Origin: Paraoerskovia sediminicola
GTDB lineage: Bacteria > Actinomycetota > Actinomycetes > Actinomycetales > Cellulomonadaceae
Length of the DNA: 64,000 nt
Assembly (NCBI RefSeq): GCF_030296575.1
Contig: NZ_AP027729.1
Span: forward strand, 2,542,001 to 2,606,000
Direction: 5' to 3'
Below, piece after piece: positions 10,034-19,132 of this stretch. How positions within the stretch are numbered: position 1 is the stretch's first letter; every line of letters begins with the position of its first letter. Position numbers and translations under genes: made by a program. Below the pieces are notes generated by a model that saw only the letters and a program-made list of their open reading frames with translations, made no database searches and had not been told where the DNA came from.

Positions 10034-11419
10034 ATGACTGCCGAAACGACCACCCCGCCCTCGACAGTGCCCCCGGCGAGCTCGACGAGCTCGACGCCCT
10101 CGACCGTGAACGACGCCCCTCCTGCCGGCCCTCAGGCAGGGAGCCCGGTGCCGGACGACGTCCGTACCGCGGTGCTGGACATCGCCCGTCGGGCGAAGGT
10201 CGCCTCCCGCAGCCTCGCCACCGCGACCCGGGCGAGCAAGGACGCGGCACTCGTCGCGCTCGCCGACGCGCTGGTGGCTCACGCCGACCAGATCGTCGCC
10301 GCGAACGCGGAGGACCTGGCGCGCGGCCGAGCGAAGGACATGAGCGAGGGGCTGCTCGACCGGCTCGCGCTCACGCCGGAGCGCATCGGGGCGATCGCGG
10401 ACGCGCTGCGCGAGCTCGCGTCGCTGCCCGACCCTGTCGGTGAGGTCGTGCGCGGCTCGACGCTCCCCAACGGCCTCCGCCTGCGTCAGGTGCGCGTGCC
10501 GATGGGCGTCGTCGGGATGATCTACGAGGCTCGCCCCAACGTGACCGTCGACGCCGCCGGCCTGGCCCTGAAGTCGGGCAACGCCGTGATCCTGCGCGGA
10601 GGCTCCGCGGCCGCCAGCTCCAACGAGGTGATCGTCTCCGTCCTCGCCGAGGCCCTCGAGGCCCAAGGCCTGCCGGGCGACCTCGTCCAGTCCATCGACG
10701 CCCACGGGCGTCCCGGCGGCGTCGCGCTGATGCACGCGCGCGGCCTCGTCGACGTGCTGGTGCCGCGCGGTGGCGCCGACCTGATCCAGACCGTCGTGCG
10801 CGAGTCGACCGTCCCGGTCATCGAGACCGGCGTCGGCAACTGCCACGTGTACGTGGACGCGTCCGCGGACCCGATGACGGCGCTCGAGATCGTCCTGAAC
10901 TCCAAGACCCACCGGGTGGGGGTCTGCAACGCGGCCGAGACGCTGCTCGTCCACGCCGACGCGGTCCCCGACCTGCTGCCCGCGATCCTGGACGCGCTCG
11001 ACGCGGCCGGCGTCGTCCTGCACGGCGACGCAGCGACGGCGAAGGCCGCACCGCGCAAGGTCGACGTCATCCCGGCGACCGACGAGGACTGGGGCCGGGA
11101 GTATCTGGCACCCGAGATCGCCGTGCGCGTCGTCGACGACCTGGACGCTGCCCTCGAGCACATCCGCACCTGGAGCTCCGGGCACACCGAGGCGATCGTG
11201 ACGCGTGACCTCGCGAGCAGCGAGCGGTTCGTCGCCGAGCTCGATGCGGCCGCGATCATCGTGAACGCGAGCACACGGTTCACCGACGGCCAGCAGTTCG
11301 GTCTCGGGGCCGAGATCGGTATCTCCACGCAGAAGCTCCACGCCCGCGGGCCGATGGGGCTGGGCGAGCTCACGACGACCAAGTGGATCGTGCACGGGGA
11401 CGGGCACGTCCGCCCCTGA
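10034..11419 (+). CDS. proA: Glutamate-5-semialdehyde dehydrogenase (gamma-glutamyl phosphate reductase)
   Basis: Second enzyme of proline synthesis, reducing glutamyl phosphate to glutamate semialdehyde with NADPH. Recognisable segments are [48 protein letters not shown], the catalytic cysteine in [14 protein letters not shown], and [19 protein letters not shown] near the end. The first 40 residues are Pro/Ser/Thr-rich and extend beyond the usual start; a downstream start is possible, but none has a clearly better ribosome binding site. The length of 461 is slightly long because of this tail. Confidence 0.96.
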   Translation: MTAETTTPPSTVPPASSTSSTPSTVNDAPPAGPQAGSPVPDDVRTAVLDIARRAKVASRSLATATRASKDAALVALADALVAHADQIVAANAEDLARGRAKDMSEGLLDRLALTPERIGAIADALRELASLPDPVGEVVRGSTLPNGLRLRQVRVPMGVVGMIYEARPNVTVDAAGLALKSGNAVILRGGSAAASSNEVIVSVLAEALEAQGLPGDLVQSIDAHGRPGGVALMHARGLVDVLVPRGGADLIQTVVRESTVPVIETGVGNCHVYVDASADPMTALEIVLNSKTHRVGVCNAAETLLVHADAVPDLLPAILDALDAAGVVLHGDAATAKAAPRKVDVIPATDEDWGREYLAPEIAVRVVDDLDAALEHIRTWSSGHTEAIVTRDLASSERFVAELDAAAIIVNASTRFTDGQQFGLGAEIGISTQKLHARGPMGLGELTTTKWIVHGDGHVRP

Positions 11420-11528
11420 CGGACGCGGGCGCGGCCCGCGGATCGTGCAAGAATGAAACGCTGCGCGGCGACCGTCGCGAAGCGCGAAGAGCATCGATAC
11501 GACCGACACACTGGGTATGGAGGGCACC

Positions 11529-11684
11529 GTGGTTTCTGCTGCACTGATCGCCGCCGAGGAGGCTGCCGAGGTCGCGAGCGAGGGTGGAATCTCCCCGGTC
11601 CTGCTCGGTGTCCTCGCGTTCGTCGGGCTGGTCGCGCTCCTGGGCGTCACCTACGCGTTCCGGAGCGTCGGCACCCGTCACTGA
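11529..11684 (+). CDS. Small single-pass membrane protein between proA and nadD
   Basis: A 51-codon ORF with GTG at 11529, preceded by GGAGG (11519-11523) at 5-base spacing. An upstream in-frame ATG at 11517 is less well placed. The product has a short Ala/Glu-rich head, one hydrophobic segment ([20 protein letters not shown]) and a basic end FRSVGTRH, so it should be a single-pass membrane protein. I recall similar tiny membrane proteins at this locus in related actinobacteria, but no function. The shadow frames here are longer, so this gene is easily missed. Confidence 0.65.
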   Translation: MVSAALIAAEEAAEVASEGGISPVLLGVLAFVGLVALLGVTYAFRSVGTRH

Positions 11685-11727
11685 CGCGTCCGCGCGCCGG
11701 CGACCTGCCAACGACCGAGAGAGCACC

Positions 11728-12342
11728 GTGACGGCGAACGGAGCACCGAGACCCCGTGTCGGGGTGATGGGTGGGACGTTCGACCCGATCCACCACGGCC
11801 ACCTGGTGGCCGCGTCCGAGGCCGCGGCGCTGCTCGGTCTCGACGAGGTGCTGTTCGTCCCGACGGGTCAGCCGACCTTCAAGCAGGGTCAGCAGGTCAC
11901 CGACGGCGAGCACCGATATCTGATGACGGTGATCGCCACCGCGTCGAACCCGCGGTTCAACGTGAGCCGCGTGGACATCGACCGCGCGGGCCTCACCTAC
12001 ACGGTCGACACGCTGCGCGACCTCGCGGAGCAGCGGCCCGACGCCGATCTGTACTTCATCACGGGTGCCGACGCCATCGAGCAGATCCTCCGCTGGAAGG
12101 ACGCGGGGGACCTGTGGGACATGGCGCACTTCGTCGCGGTGACGCGTCCGGACCACGAGCTCGATCTGGGCCACCTGCCGCCGGAGGTCGTCACGAAGCT
12201 CGAGGTGCCGGCCCTGTCGATCTCGTCGACGGACTGCCGGGAGCGGGCCCGCAAGGGTCAGCCCGTCTGGTACCTCGTCCCCGACGGTGTGGTGCAGTAC
12301 ATCGAGAAGCACAGACTGTATCGAGGTGCAACGAATGAGTGA
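11728..12342 (+). CDS. nadD: Nicotinate-nucleotide adenylyltransferase
   Basis: Converts nicotinate mononucleotide plus ATP to deamido-NAD in NAD synthesis. The nucleotidyltransferase signature [12 protein letters not shown] carries the HxGH motif, and [14 protein letters not shown] is the C-terminal ISSTxxR-type motif. YTVDTLRDL and [16 protein letters not shown] are typical of NadD. GTG 11728 puts the GGTFDP motif at residue 15. Its stop overlaps the ATG of the next membrane-protein gene by 8 bases, suggesting coupling. Confidence 0.96.
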   Translation: MTANGAPRPRVGVMGGTFDPIHHGHLVAASEAAALLGLDEVLFVPTGQPTFKQGQQVTDGEHRYLMTVIATASNPRFNVSRVDIDRAGLTYTVDTLRDLAEQRPDADLYFITGADAIEQILRWKDAGDLWDMAHFVAVTRPDHELDLGHLPPEVVTKLEVPALSISSTDCRERARKGQPVWYLVPDGVVQYIEKHRLYRGATNE

Positions 12343-13678
12343 GTCCACGGGTGAGCCGGTCCGGCCACTGACCCGGCGCGAGCTGCGCGAGCGTGAGCAG
12401 GCAGCCGCCGCGGCCCAGGAGGCTGCGGCCGCGTCCCGCGCGAGCGCGCCCCAGGCGAGCCCGCCCCCGCCGCCGGTGTCCCGCCGGTCGATGCGCGAGC
12501 CGTCGACGACAGAATCCACGCGGCAGCGCGCCGTGCGGCCCCCGCGGCCAGCACGGGCGTTCGGCGTCTCGACCAGACGGGCAGGCTCGCGCCGGTCGAG
12601 GATAGCGGCACGTTCGGCGGGTCGTCCCGCAGCGTGGCGCACCCCGGGTCGACCAGGACCGCGCCCAGCACCCCGCCCGTGACCACGTGGGGCGGCTCCA
12701 GGTCGTCGCGACCGCAGAGCGACCGTCCCTCGGCGGCGACGAGCGGCCCTCCTGCACCGAGGAGCGGCGATACGTCCGACCGGGCGTCGAGCCCCATGTA
12801 TCGAGCGGCGACGACTCCGCAGTCCGCACCGGCCTCGCAGGCCGCGCCGACCTCCAAGGCTGCGCCGGTTTCGCAGGCCGCACCGGCTTCGCGCGCGACG
12901 AGCGGTCCCGCGACCCCGCACCCCTCGGAGTCCCAGTCGGCGACGGGCGCAGCAGCGCTCGGCGCCGACCGGCCCGTGGCGCCTGCGGTCGCGCCCGCGC
13001 GGCGTTCGATCCGGGACCGGGGACAGGCTGCGGCACCCGCCGAGCGGTCGGGCCCCGGCCAGACGGGCTCCGGCGCGCGGGGCGCGGCGGGGGCACGGCA
13101 GCGGCCACGGCCGCCGGGGCTGCGTCCGCCGGCGCAACCACTGGCGCAGCATCGACAGGTGCGAAGAGCTCGGCAGGTGCGCCCGGGCCGACCCTTCCCT
13201 GGGAGGCGGCGCCGTCCGCACGCTCCACCGGGCCAGTGGCGTCGAGCGCCGGCTCGCCCGAGTCCCCTCCTGCGTCCCCGGCCGCGTCGTCGGCGCAGTC
13301 AGCCCGGCTGCCCTGGGCGAGCCCGAGCGCACCCGCCGAAGGGGCGAACAACGCTTCCGGCTCTCCCTTCGCGCGACGGACGGCCGGGTCGGACGAAGGG
13401 CCGTTCGGGCTCGAAGCCCACCTGGAGAGTGGCCCGGTGCCGCAGGCGGGTTCGCGGGCGGGCGCACGGGCTGGGGCGCGTGCGACGGCCGACGACGCGG
13501 CCGACGCGCCGGAGAAGCGCCACTCGTACACCTGGCTCCACTTCATCATCCTCGTCGCCGTCGCGTTCGTCCTAGGGCTCCTGATCTGGGAGCTCGTCCT
13601 CAAGGGGACGACCCCTCGGCGGCCGCGGCGATGCTCCCGACCTTCTCCCCGACGGGCTCCTCGCCCGGTCTCCTCTAG
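12335..13678 (+). CDS. Low-complexity protein with C-terminal membrane anchor, nadD-rsfS interval (three apparent -1 frameshifts)
   Basis: Starts at ATG 12335 inside the nadD end with [21 protein letters not shown] long Pro/Ala/Ser-rich linker follows, then one hydrophobic segment near the end ([20 protein letters not shown]) and a short tail to the stop at 13678. The frame slips three times and returns to the original: at C5 12539-12543, G5 13089-13093 and G4 13604-13607, each repaired by one extra base. The corrected protein is about 448 residues. A tail-anchored protein with an N-terminal [14 protein letters not shown] motif is common between nadD and rsfS in actinobacteria. Function is unknown; I infer an inner-membrane or division-related role only from its shape. 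Confidence 0.72.
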
Positions 13679-13706
13679 ACCCCGAACCACAGACAGGACT
13701 TCCTTC

Positions 13707-14159
13707 GTGACTGCCACCGAGCGTGCCACCGAGCTCGCCGTCATCGCTGCCCGTGCCGCCTCCGGCCTCAAGGCCGCCGAGATCATCGCGCTCGACGTCA
13801 GCGAGCAGCTCGTCCTCACCGACGTGTTCCTGATCGCCTCCGGCTCGAACGAGCGCCAGGTCTCGGCGATCGTCGACGCGGTCGAGGAGGCGCTGCACAA
13901 GGAGGGCGTCAAGCCTCTGCGCCGGGAGGGCAAGAGCGAGGCGCGGTGGGTGCTCATCGACTTCGGTGACATCGTCGTCCACGTGCAGCACGCCGAGGAC
14001 CGGACCTACTACGCGCTCGAGCGCCTCTGGAAGGACTGCCCCAGCGTGGAGCTGCCCGAGGACGCGCGTGGCGGCGAGGGCGTCACGCCGTCCGCCGAGT
14101 GGTCCGCCCCGGACGGCTCGGACGGCCAGGTATACCTCTCGCAGGACCCTGACGCGTGA
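13707..14159 (+). CDS. rsfS: Ribosomal silencing factor RsfS
   Basis: RsfS (Iojap/DUF143 family) binds L14 and blocks joining of ribosomal subunits during starvation. The core reads ALDVSEQLVLTDVFLIASGS, ERQVSAIVDAVEE, GKSEARWVLIDFGDIVVHV and YYALERLWKD, all conserved in the family. GTG 13707 (VTATERATELAVIAARAA) is the natural start. An acidic C-terminal tail of about 30 residues goes beyond the core. The GTGA overlap at 14156-14159 couples it to the phosphatase gene. Confidence 0.95.
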   Translation: MTATERATELAVIAARAASGLKAAEIIALDVSEQLVLTDVFLIASGSNERQVSAIVDAVEEALHKEGVKPLRREGKSEARWVLIDFGDIVVHVQHAEDRTYYALERLWKDCPSVELPEDARGGEGVTPSAEWSAPDGSDGQVYLSQDPDA

Positions 14160-14848
14160 CCGCCGGCACCATCGTCCTGCTGCGTCACGGCCGCACGGCC
14201 TACAACGCAGCGATGCGACTCCAGGGGCAGATCGACATCCCCCTCGACGAGATCGGTCAGTGGCAGGCGGAGCAGGGCGGCCGGGCGCTGGCGACCGCGC
14301 ACCGCGCCGCGAAGATCGTCTCGTCCGACCTCACCCGGGCGTACGACACGGCGCTCGCATACGCGGCGGCGCTCGAGGGCGACCACGAGGTCGTCCCCGA
14401 CCCGCGGCTGCGGGAGCGCTCGTTCGGCGAGTGGGAGGGCCTCGACGACGCCGCGATGGCCGCGGGCTGGCCGCAGGAGCACGCGGCGTGGAAGCGGGGC
14501 GCGGAGCCGACGTCCACCGGTGCCGAGCTCAAGGTCGACGTCGCGGCGCGCATGGTCGGGGCGATCACGGAGCACGCCGAACCGATGGGGGAGGACGAGA
14601 CGCTCGTGGTCGTGTCCCACGGCGCCGCGATCACGCTCGCGGTGACCGGCCTGCTGGGGCTGGACACGTCGGTGTGGCGCGGGCTGAGCGGGATGCACAA
14701 CGTGCACTGGTCCCACCTGCACCGCTCACGTCCGGGGGCGACGCCGGCATGGCGCCTCGTGGCGCACAACCTCGGGGCCGGGTTCCCGCTGGACGAGTGG
14801 AACGCTGGACCCGACTGGAATTTGGAGCCCAGCGGGGAGTCTGCGTAG
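14156..14848 (+). CDS. Histidine phosphatase family protein (phosphoglycerate mutase-like)
   Basis: Branch-1/2 histidine phosphatase fold with the phosphohistidine motif LLRHGRTAYN near residue 10, RSFGEWEG in the middle and VVSHGAAITL with the second catalytic histidine. Length 230 fits the family. These proteins in the rsfS neighbourhood are often called phosphoglycerate mutases, but most are phosphatases of uncertain substrate; I keep the general name. It starts at GTG 14156, overlapping the rsfS stop. Confidence 0.88.
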   Translation: MTAGTIVLLRHGRTAYNAAMRLQGQIDIPLDEIGQWQAEQGGRALATAHRAAKIVSSDLTRAYDTALAYAAALEGDHEVVPDPRLRERSFGEWEGLDDAAMAAGWPQEHAAWKRGAEPTSTGAELKVDVAARMVGAITEHAEPMGEDETLVVVSHGAAITLAVTGLLGLDTSVWRGLSGMHNVHWSHLHRSRPGATPAWRLVAHNLGAGFPLDEWNAGPDWNLEPSGESA

Positions 14849-14920
14849 ACTAGCGACGCTCCGCACGAGGGTCCAGGCCTTCGCGGGAGTCGCGGATCCG
14901 CTGTATCGTGGCGGGTTCTC

Positions 14921-14993
14921 GGGGCTGTGGCGCAGCTGGTAGCGCACCTGCATGGCATGCAGGGGGTCAGGGGTTCGAGTCCCCTCAGCTCCA
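14921..14993 (+). tRNA. tRNA-Ala (anticodon GGC)
   Basis: A 73-base cloverleaf. The acceptor arm is ggggctg paired with cagctcc (one G-U). The D-arm region is gcgcagctggtagcgc. The anticodon arm is cctgc-atGGCat-gcagg, giving anticodon GGC. The T-arm is caggg-gttcgag-tcccct. The discriminator base is A, followed by cc, so CCA is not fully encoded. It reads GCC/GCU alanine codons. Confidence 0.97.
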
Positions 14994-15001
14994 CCGAACA
15001 C

Positions 15002-15036
15002 GAGGCGCGGGACACCGATCAGGTGTCTCGCGCCTC
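15002..15036 (+). terminator. Terminator of tRNA-Ala
   Basis: Stem of 15 pairs (gaggcgcgggacacc with ggtgtctcgcgcctc, one G-U) around a 5-base loop gatca, starting 9 bases after the tRNA. A short T-containing stretch (tgtcgtt) follows. Position and strength fit an intrinsic terminator. Confidence 0.75.
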
Positions 15037-15049
15037 TGTCGTTCCCGGT

Positions 15050-15140
15050 GCGAGCCACCGCGGGCCGTTGTGGGTCCGTACGAGTCCCCGCGAGCCGGAG
15101 TGCGTCCGTGCGTGTCCCCGCGGTGCGCGCCGGCCACGGT
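15050..15140. repeat. Degenerate ~30-bp tandem repeat after the tRNA
   Basis: Related blocks such as gtccgtacgagtccccgcg and gtccgtgcgtgtccccgcg recur about 30 bases apart between the tRNA terminator and the GyrI-like gene. Copies are imperfect. No coding potential is evident in either strand. Confidence 0.45.
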
Positions 15141-15202
15141 ATGTCTGAGCCCTGGTCGGCCGCCGGTCGGCCGCCGGTCCACTCAGGCGGCACACTCGGT
15201 GG

Positions 15203-15841
15203 ATGGACAAGATCGACCTCAAGAAGGAGCTCCCCGCCTTCCGTGCGACGCGGGGTCGGTTCGACGTCGTGGACGTCCCCGAGGCGCAGTACCTGATGGT
15301 CGACGGCCACGGGGACCCGAACACGTCGCCGGACTTCGCCGCCGCGGTCGGTGCGCTCTACCCCGTCGCGTACACGCTGAAGTTCGCGAGCCGACGGGAC
15401 CTGGGTCGCGACTACGTCGTCCCGCCCATGGAGGGCCTGTGGTGGGCGCAGGACATGGACGCGTTCACCAGCGCGCGCGACAAGTCCCGGTGGGACTGGA
15501 CGTTGATGATCATGGCGCCGGACTGGCTCGACCGCGGGGCGTTCGCAGCCGCCACCGAGGCGGTCCGCGCCAAGTCCGGGCCTGCGCGCCTCGACGAGGT
15601 CCGCCTCGAGTCGTTGCGCGAGGGTCGCTGTGTGCAGACCCTGCACGTGGGCTCGTTCGACGGCGAGGCCGAGGTGCTGGCGCGGTTGCACCACGAGTTC
15701 GTCCCGGCGAACGGTCTGCGGATGACGGGCACCCACCACGAGATCTATCTGAGCGACCCGCGTCGGACGGCGCCCGAGCGGCTCCGGACGATCCTGCGCC
15801 AGCCGGTCCGGCCGGCCGGTGATCCGGGCGACGCGGTGTAG
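15203..15841 (+). CDS. GyrI-like small-molecule-binding domain protein
   Basis: A 212-residue soluble protein resembling the GyrI/SbmC superfamily of ligand-binding domains, in the stand-alone form often annotated as GyrI-like. Features are the N-terminal FDVVDVPEAQYLMVDGHGDP, the central LMIMAPDW and the end HHEIYLSDPRRTAPERLRTI, which matches the usual family C-terminus. ATG 15203 is the only good start. It converges on the YdeI-type gene, and the true ends lie 60 bases apart once the frameshift in that gene is corrected. Ligand unknown. Confidence 0.8.
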   Translation: MDKIDLKKELPAFRATRGRFDVVDVPEAQYLMVDGHGDPNTSPDFAAAVGALYPVAYTLKFASRRDLGRDYVVPPMEGLWWAQDMDAFTSARDKSRWDWTLMIMAPDWLDRGAFAAATEAVRAKSGPARLDEVRLESLREGRCVQTLHVGSFDGEAEVLARLHHEFVPANGLRMTGTHHEIYLSDPRRTAPERLRTILRQPVRPAGDPGDAV

Positions 15842-15900
15842 CCGGCACCGGACGCTGGTAACCGCCGCGACCGGGGCGGAGCGGTTGTGCTGTCGACCGC

Positions 15901-16484
15901 TCAGGGGTCTCGCCGCGCTCCAGCACCCCGATCAGCTTCGCCAGCCGGCGTTCGCGCGTCGCGGGCGTGGGTGCGGTGACGATCGGGTGCAGGACGGCGT
16001 AGCGACCTTGGCTCTTGAGCGCTCCGAAGGTCTGGGCCGCGGCCGGAGACGCGGCCAGCGCGGCCGCCAGGTCGGTCGGCACCTCGATCGTCGCGGGACC
16101 GGCGTAGGCGCGGTCCCAGCGCCCGTCCGCCTGGGCGGCAGCCACCTCGGCACGACCGCGGGCGCGCATGCGGCCCTCCTGCTCGAGCCGGGCGACGTAC
16201 CCGACGTTGCGCTTCGACCAGATCGATCGACGCCGTCGCGGGGTGAACCGCTGGCGGTACGTCGCGGCGTCGATGGACTTCGTCTGCCCGTCGATCCAGC
16301 CGCTGCACAGCGCCTCGTCGAGCGCCTCCGCGTACCGCAGCGAGGTCGGGTCGACGGTCCCCTTCTTCGCGAGGACGAGCCAGACGCCGTCGGACGTCTC
16401 CTCGTTCGCGTCGAGCCAGGCGCGCCACGCCGCGACGTCGGGGACGACGAGAAGCTCTTGCTCGGGTCTCTGCGCGGGGGCCAT
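15901..16484 (-). CDS. YdeI/OmpD-associated family protein (one apparent frameshift near the stop)
   Basis: About 195-residue protein of the YdeI (YjbR/DUF1905-related) family, with VWLVLAKKGTVDPTSL, ALDEALCSGWIDGQTKS and RRRRSIWSKRNVGYVARL. Function is unproven; members are tied to envelope stress. As given, the frame runs on to 15510 through the opposite gene, which is unnatural. At the four-base run 15904-15907 one extra base yields ...LERGETP and a stop at 15901-15903, which matches the usual family length. Confidence 0.8.
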
Positions 16485-16518
16485 GCCGCCGACTCTAGGG
16501 GAGCCGCTGACACCCCTG

Positions 16519-17100
16519 CTACGGGAGGGGTGGCCGCCGCACGGCCAGGCCTGCGCGGGACGGGTCCAGGGCGACGGGGCTGGTCAGCACCGCCGAGCCA
16601 CGCCGGAGCACACCGTCGCTGACCGGCATGCAGCGGATCCCGCCGCGTCCCCGCATCGCGTGGTGGGCGCCGGGTGCCAGCACACGGTCCATCCACGCGC
16701 ACGGAGCAGCGTGCCGGCCGGCCCTCAGACGCACGGCGTCCCGACCGTCGCCGATCACGAACTCGCCGCCGAGCAGCGGCATGAGCTCGGCCCCGCGCAG
16801 GATCACGTTGCGACGAGTCAGCAACGGGTCGAGCGCCCCGGCCGCCAGCTCGTGCGCGATCGCCTCGAGCGACTCGACGGCGAACACGGTGACGGCAGCG
16901 TCCATGTGGGCGGCCTTGCCGTAGAAGCGGTCCCCGACGACCCCACGCCCGGCGTGGACGGTGACCTCGGCGGCGTCGGTGGTGAGTACGTCGGCGGCGC
17001 CGTCCCGCGGACGGCCGAAGTAGGCGTGCTCGGGGGAGACCAGCAGATGCAGCACCTCGACGTCGTACGTGTACGGGGGCGAGAGGCGTTCTCTCGTCAC
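16519..17100 (-). CDS. MOSC domain-containing protein
   Basis: MOSC domains (molybdenum cofactor sulfurase C-terminal) bind or transfer sulfur on a metal cofactor. Residues include VTVHAGRGVVGDRFYG, RRNVILRG, and the conserved cysteine in HAAPCAWMDRVL, followed by GIRCMPVSDG. Starting at GTG 17100 gives 193 residues and a 4-base GTGA overlap with the upstream deazaflavin-type gene, so the two are probably translated together. The substrate is not predictable. Confidence 0.85.
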   Translation of the reverse strand: MTRERLSPPYTYDVEVLHLLVSPEHAYFGRPRDGAADVLTTDAAEVTVHAGRGVVGDRFYGKAAHMDAAVTVFAVESLEAIAHELAAGALDPLLTRRNVILRGAELMPLLGGEFVIGDGRDAVRLRAGRHAAPCAWMDRVLAPGAHHAMRGRGGIRCMPVSDGVLRRGSAVLTSPVALDPSRAGLAVRRPPLP

Positions 17101-17606
17101 GCGGTCTCGTCGTCGGACCGCCGGGTGAGGCGGATGACGGGGATCGTGCGGTCCGTCCGTGTCTCGTACTCCGCGAAGCGCGGCGACTCGGCGACGACCG
17201 TGGCCCACGCGTCGCGGCGCTCGTCGCCGTGGAGCTCTCGCGCGGTGACTCGGACGGTCTCCGCGCCGGTCTCGATCGTCAACCGGTCCGGGTGCGCCGC
17301 CAGGTTGTGGTACCAGGCAGGATTGGCCGCTGCCCCCGCGGCCGAGGCGACGATGATCCAGGACCCGTCCCCGCCGTCGAACCACCCGACGGGAGTGGCC
17401 CGCTCCTGGCCGCTACGTCGTCCGACCGTCGTCAGGACGAGCACGTTCATGCCCATGACCTTCTTCGCCGGGTGGTCGGTCGCCGAACCGGTGGCCTTGG
17501 CGCCGGCGCGCCGCACCCGCCGGACCACCGAGGCGTTGAACCACTTCATGACGACACCGCCAGGCTGGCGGGCGCCACGGGTCCCGTGCTCGTCGCTGAA
17601 GCTCAT
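17097..17606 (-). CDS. Nitroreductase family deazaflavin-dependent oxidoreductase
   Basis: A 169-residue split-barrel protein of the DDN/FDOR family, which uses F420 or a related deazaflavin. Signature segments are VLVLTTVGRRSGQERATPVG, WIIVASAAGAAANPAWYHNL and DRLTIETGAETVRVTAREL. ATG 17606 has GGAGAA upstream. It lies upstream of and overlaps the MOSC gene. Substrate and reaction direction are unknown. Confidence 0.87.
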   Translation of the reverse strand: MSFSDEHGTRGARQPGGVVMKWFNASVVRRVRRAGAKATGSATDHPAKKVMGMNVLVLTTVGRRSGQERATPVGWFDGGDGSWIIVASAAGAAANPAWYHNLAAHPDRLTIETGAETVRVTARELHGDERRDAWATVVAESPRFAEYETRTDRTIPVIRLTRRSDDETA

Positions 17607-17772
17607 GGGGTTCTCCTCGGTCGATCGACTCGGATCCTTCTATCATCACGTGTCCCGGTCGTCCGCACCGATCGGGCGGCCCTGCGTTCGTCACGGACAC
17701 GCCGGAAGGTGTTCGATGGGCTGGTGAGCGGTCGTGCGGCCGGATCCACTCGAGACGACGGAGGAACGACAG

Positions 17773-18078
17773 ATGGCACGTGAGAACAAGCACGGCGGGC
17801 CGAGCGTGCTGCGCCTGGTGGTGATCGGCCTCACGGTCGCCGCCGTGGTGAAGGAGATCAAGAAGCCCGAGAGCGAGCGCACCTGGAACGGCACGGTCGC
17901 CGGGTTCGTGCCCTACGACTTCCGGTTCCCGACGGTCGAGCGCTTCAAGGAGCGCGTCTGGGACCCCGAGGGCGAGCACATCGTGAGCCCGCACGTCTTC
18001 GGCGTCGGGTGGACGCTGAACGTCGGACGCGTCGTGGCCCTCGCCAAGGACGGGTATCAGGCGGTCGCGGACGTCTGA
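17773..18078 (+). CDS. DUF5808-like membrane-associated protein
   Basis: A 101-residue protein beginning MARENKHGGPSVLRLVVIGL, with GGAGGAACGAC immediately upstream of ATG 17773. The N-terminal hydrophobic stretch LRLVVIGLTVAAVV is a weak membrane segment. The C-terminal HVFGVGWTLNVGRVVALAKD matches the FGxGWTxNxGRxxA pattern of DUF5808. No function is known. A gap of 151 bases separates it from the ABC transporter. Confidence 0.68.
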   Translation: MARENKHGGPSVLRLVVIGLTVAAVVKEIKKPESERTWNGTVAGFVPYDFRFPTVERFKERVWDPEGEHIVSPHVFGVGWTLNVGRVVALAKDGYQAVADV

Positions 18079-18229
18079 GCGCCGCCGTCCCCGGGCGGCG
18101 GTCGACGAGCCTCAGCACCACGAGGCAGACGGTCGCCGGCCCGGGCTCGCCGGGATCGACAGGTACTTTCGCTGCCGCAAACAGTAGGTTGGATGTCGTC
18201 TGACACTCACTCGCACTGCGGAGGACGGC

Positions 18230-19132
18230 GTGGCGAACGACCTGGTGATCGATGTCCGAGGGCTCGAGAAGAACTTCGGGAGCTTCCGCGCCCTCGACGG
18301 GCTCGACCTACAGCTCCGCGAGGGAGAGGTCCGCGGGTTCCTCGGGCCCAACGGCGCCGGGAAGTCGACCACGATCCGGATCCTGCTCGGACTCATGCGC
18401 AAGTCCGGCGGCACGGCGCGCCTGTTCGGCGCCGACCCGTGGGCGCAGGCCGTCGCCCTGCACCGGCGCCTCGTCTACGTGCCGGGCGACGTCGTCGTCT
18501 GGCCCAACCTCACCGGGGGTCAGTGCATCGACGTCCTCGGCGCGTCGGGGCCGCCCGTGGACGCGAAGCGGCGGGACGAGCTCGTCGAACGCTTCGACCT
18601 CGACGTGACCAAGAAGTCCCGTGACTACTCCAAGGGCAACCGGCAGAAGGTCGCACTCGTCGCCGCCTTCGCCGCCGACGCCGACCTGGTGGTCCTCGAC
18701 GAACCCACCTCCGGGCTGGACCCCCTGATGGAGGAGGTCTTCCGCGAGTGCGTCGCGGAGCGGGCCGCCGCGGGGGCGAGCGTGCTGCTGTCCAGCCACA
18801 TCCTCAGCGAGGTCGAGGTGCTCTGCTCGACCGTCTCGATCATCCGCAAGGGCCGCACCGTGCGGGCAGGGACCGTCGCCGAGCTCCGGACGCTCGCCCG
18901 GACCACGGTGCACGCCGTGACGCGGGACGTCGTCCCGCCCCTGCCCGACGTCGCCGGCGACGTGTCGGTCACGACCGTCGACGAGGGGCACGACCTGCGG
19001 TTCACCGTCGACCCCGCGCACCTCGACGCCGTCATGCGCCCCGTCGTCGGTGCGGGACTCGTCACGCTCACCGTGCGGCCACCGAGCCTCGACGAGCTGT
19101 TCCTCAGCGAGTACGCGCGGGACGAGGCGTGA
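18230..19132 (+). CDS. ABC transporter ATP-binding protein
   Basis: ATPase subunit of a multidrug/antibiotic-type ABC exporter. Walker A FLGPNGAGKSTT, a degenerate signature YSKGNRQKVALVAAFAADA, Walker B DLVVLDEPTSGLDP and the switch SSHILSEVE are all present. The C-terminal 80 residues form the extension typical of CcmA/DrrA-like ATPases. GTG 18230 follows GGAGGACGGC. It overlaps the permease start by 4 bases (GTGA), so the two form one transporter. Confidence 0.93.
   Translation: MANDLVIDVRGLEKNFGSFRALDGLDLQLREGEVRGFLGPNGAGKSTTIRILLGLMRKSGGTARLFGADPWAQAVALHRRLVYVPGDVVVWPNLTGGQCIDVLGASGPPVDAKRRDELVERFDLDVTKKSRDYSKGNRQKVALVAAFAADADLVVLDEPTSGLDPLMEEVFRECVAERAAAGASVLLSSHILSEVEVLCSTVSIIRKGRTVRAGTVAELRTLARTTVHAVTRDVVPPLPDVAGDVSVTTVDEGHDLRFTVDPAHLDAVMRPVVGAGLVTLTVRPPSLDELFLSEYARDEA

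Noticed and set aside
14921..15036. tRNA-Ala as an integration site for a mobile element
   Set aside because: No integrase and no repeated tRNA 3' end were noticed in the following kilobases. The downstream hairpin is an ordinary terminator.
15050..15140. Possible CRISPR-like array after the tRNA
   Set aside because: Copies are imperfect, contiguous and without unique spacers, and there are no cas genes. It is a degenerate tandem repeat.
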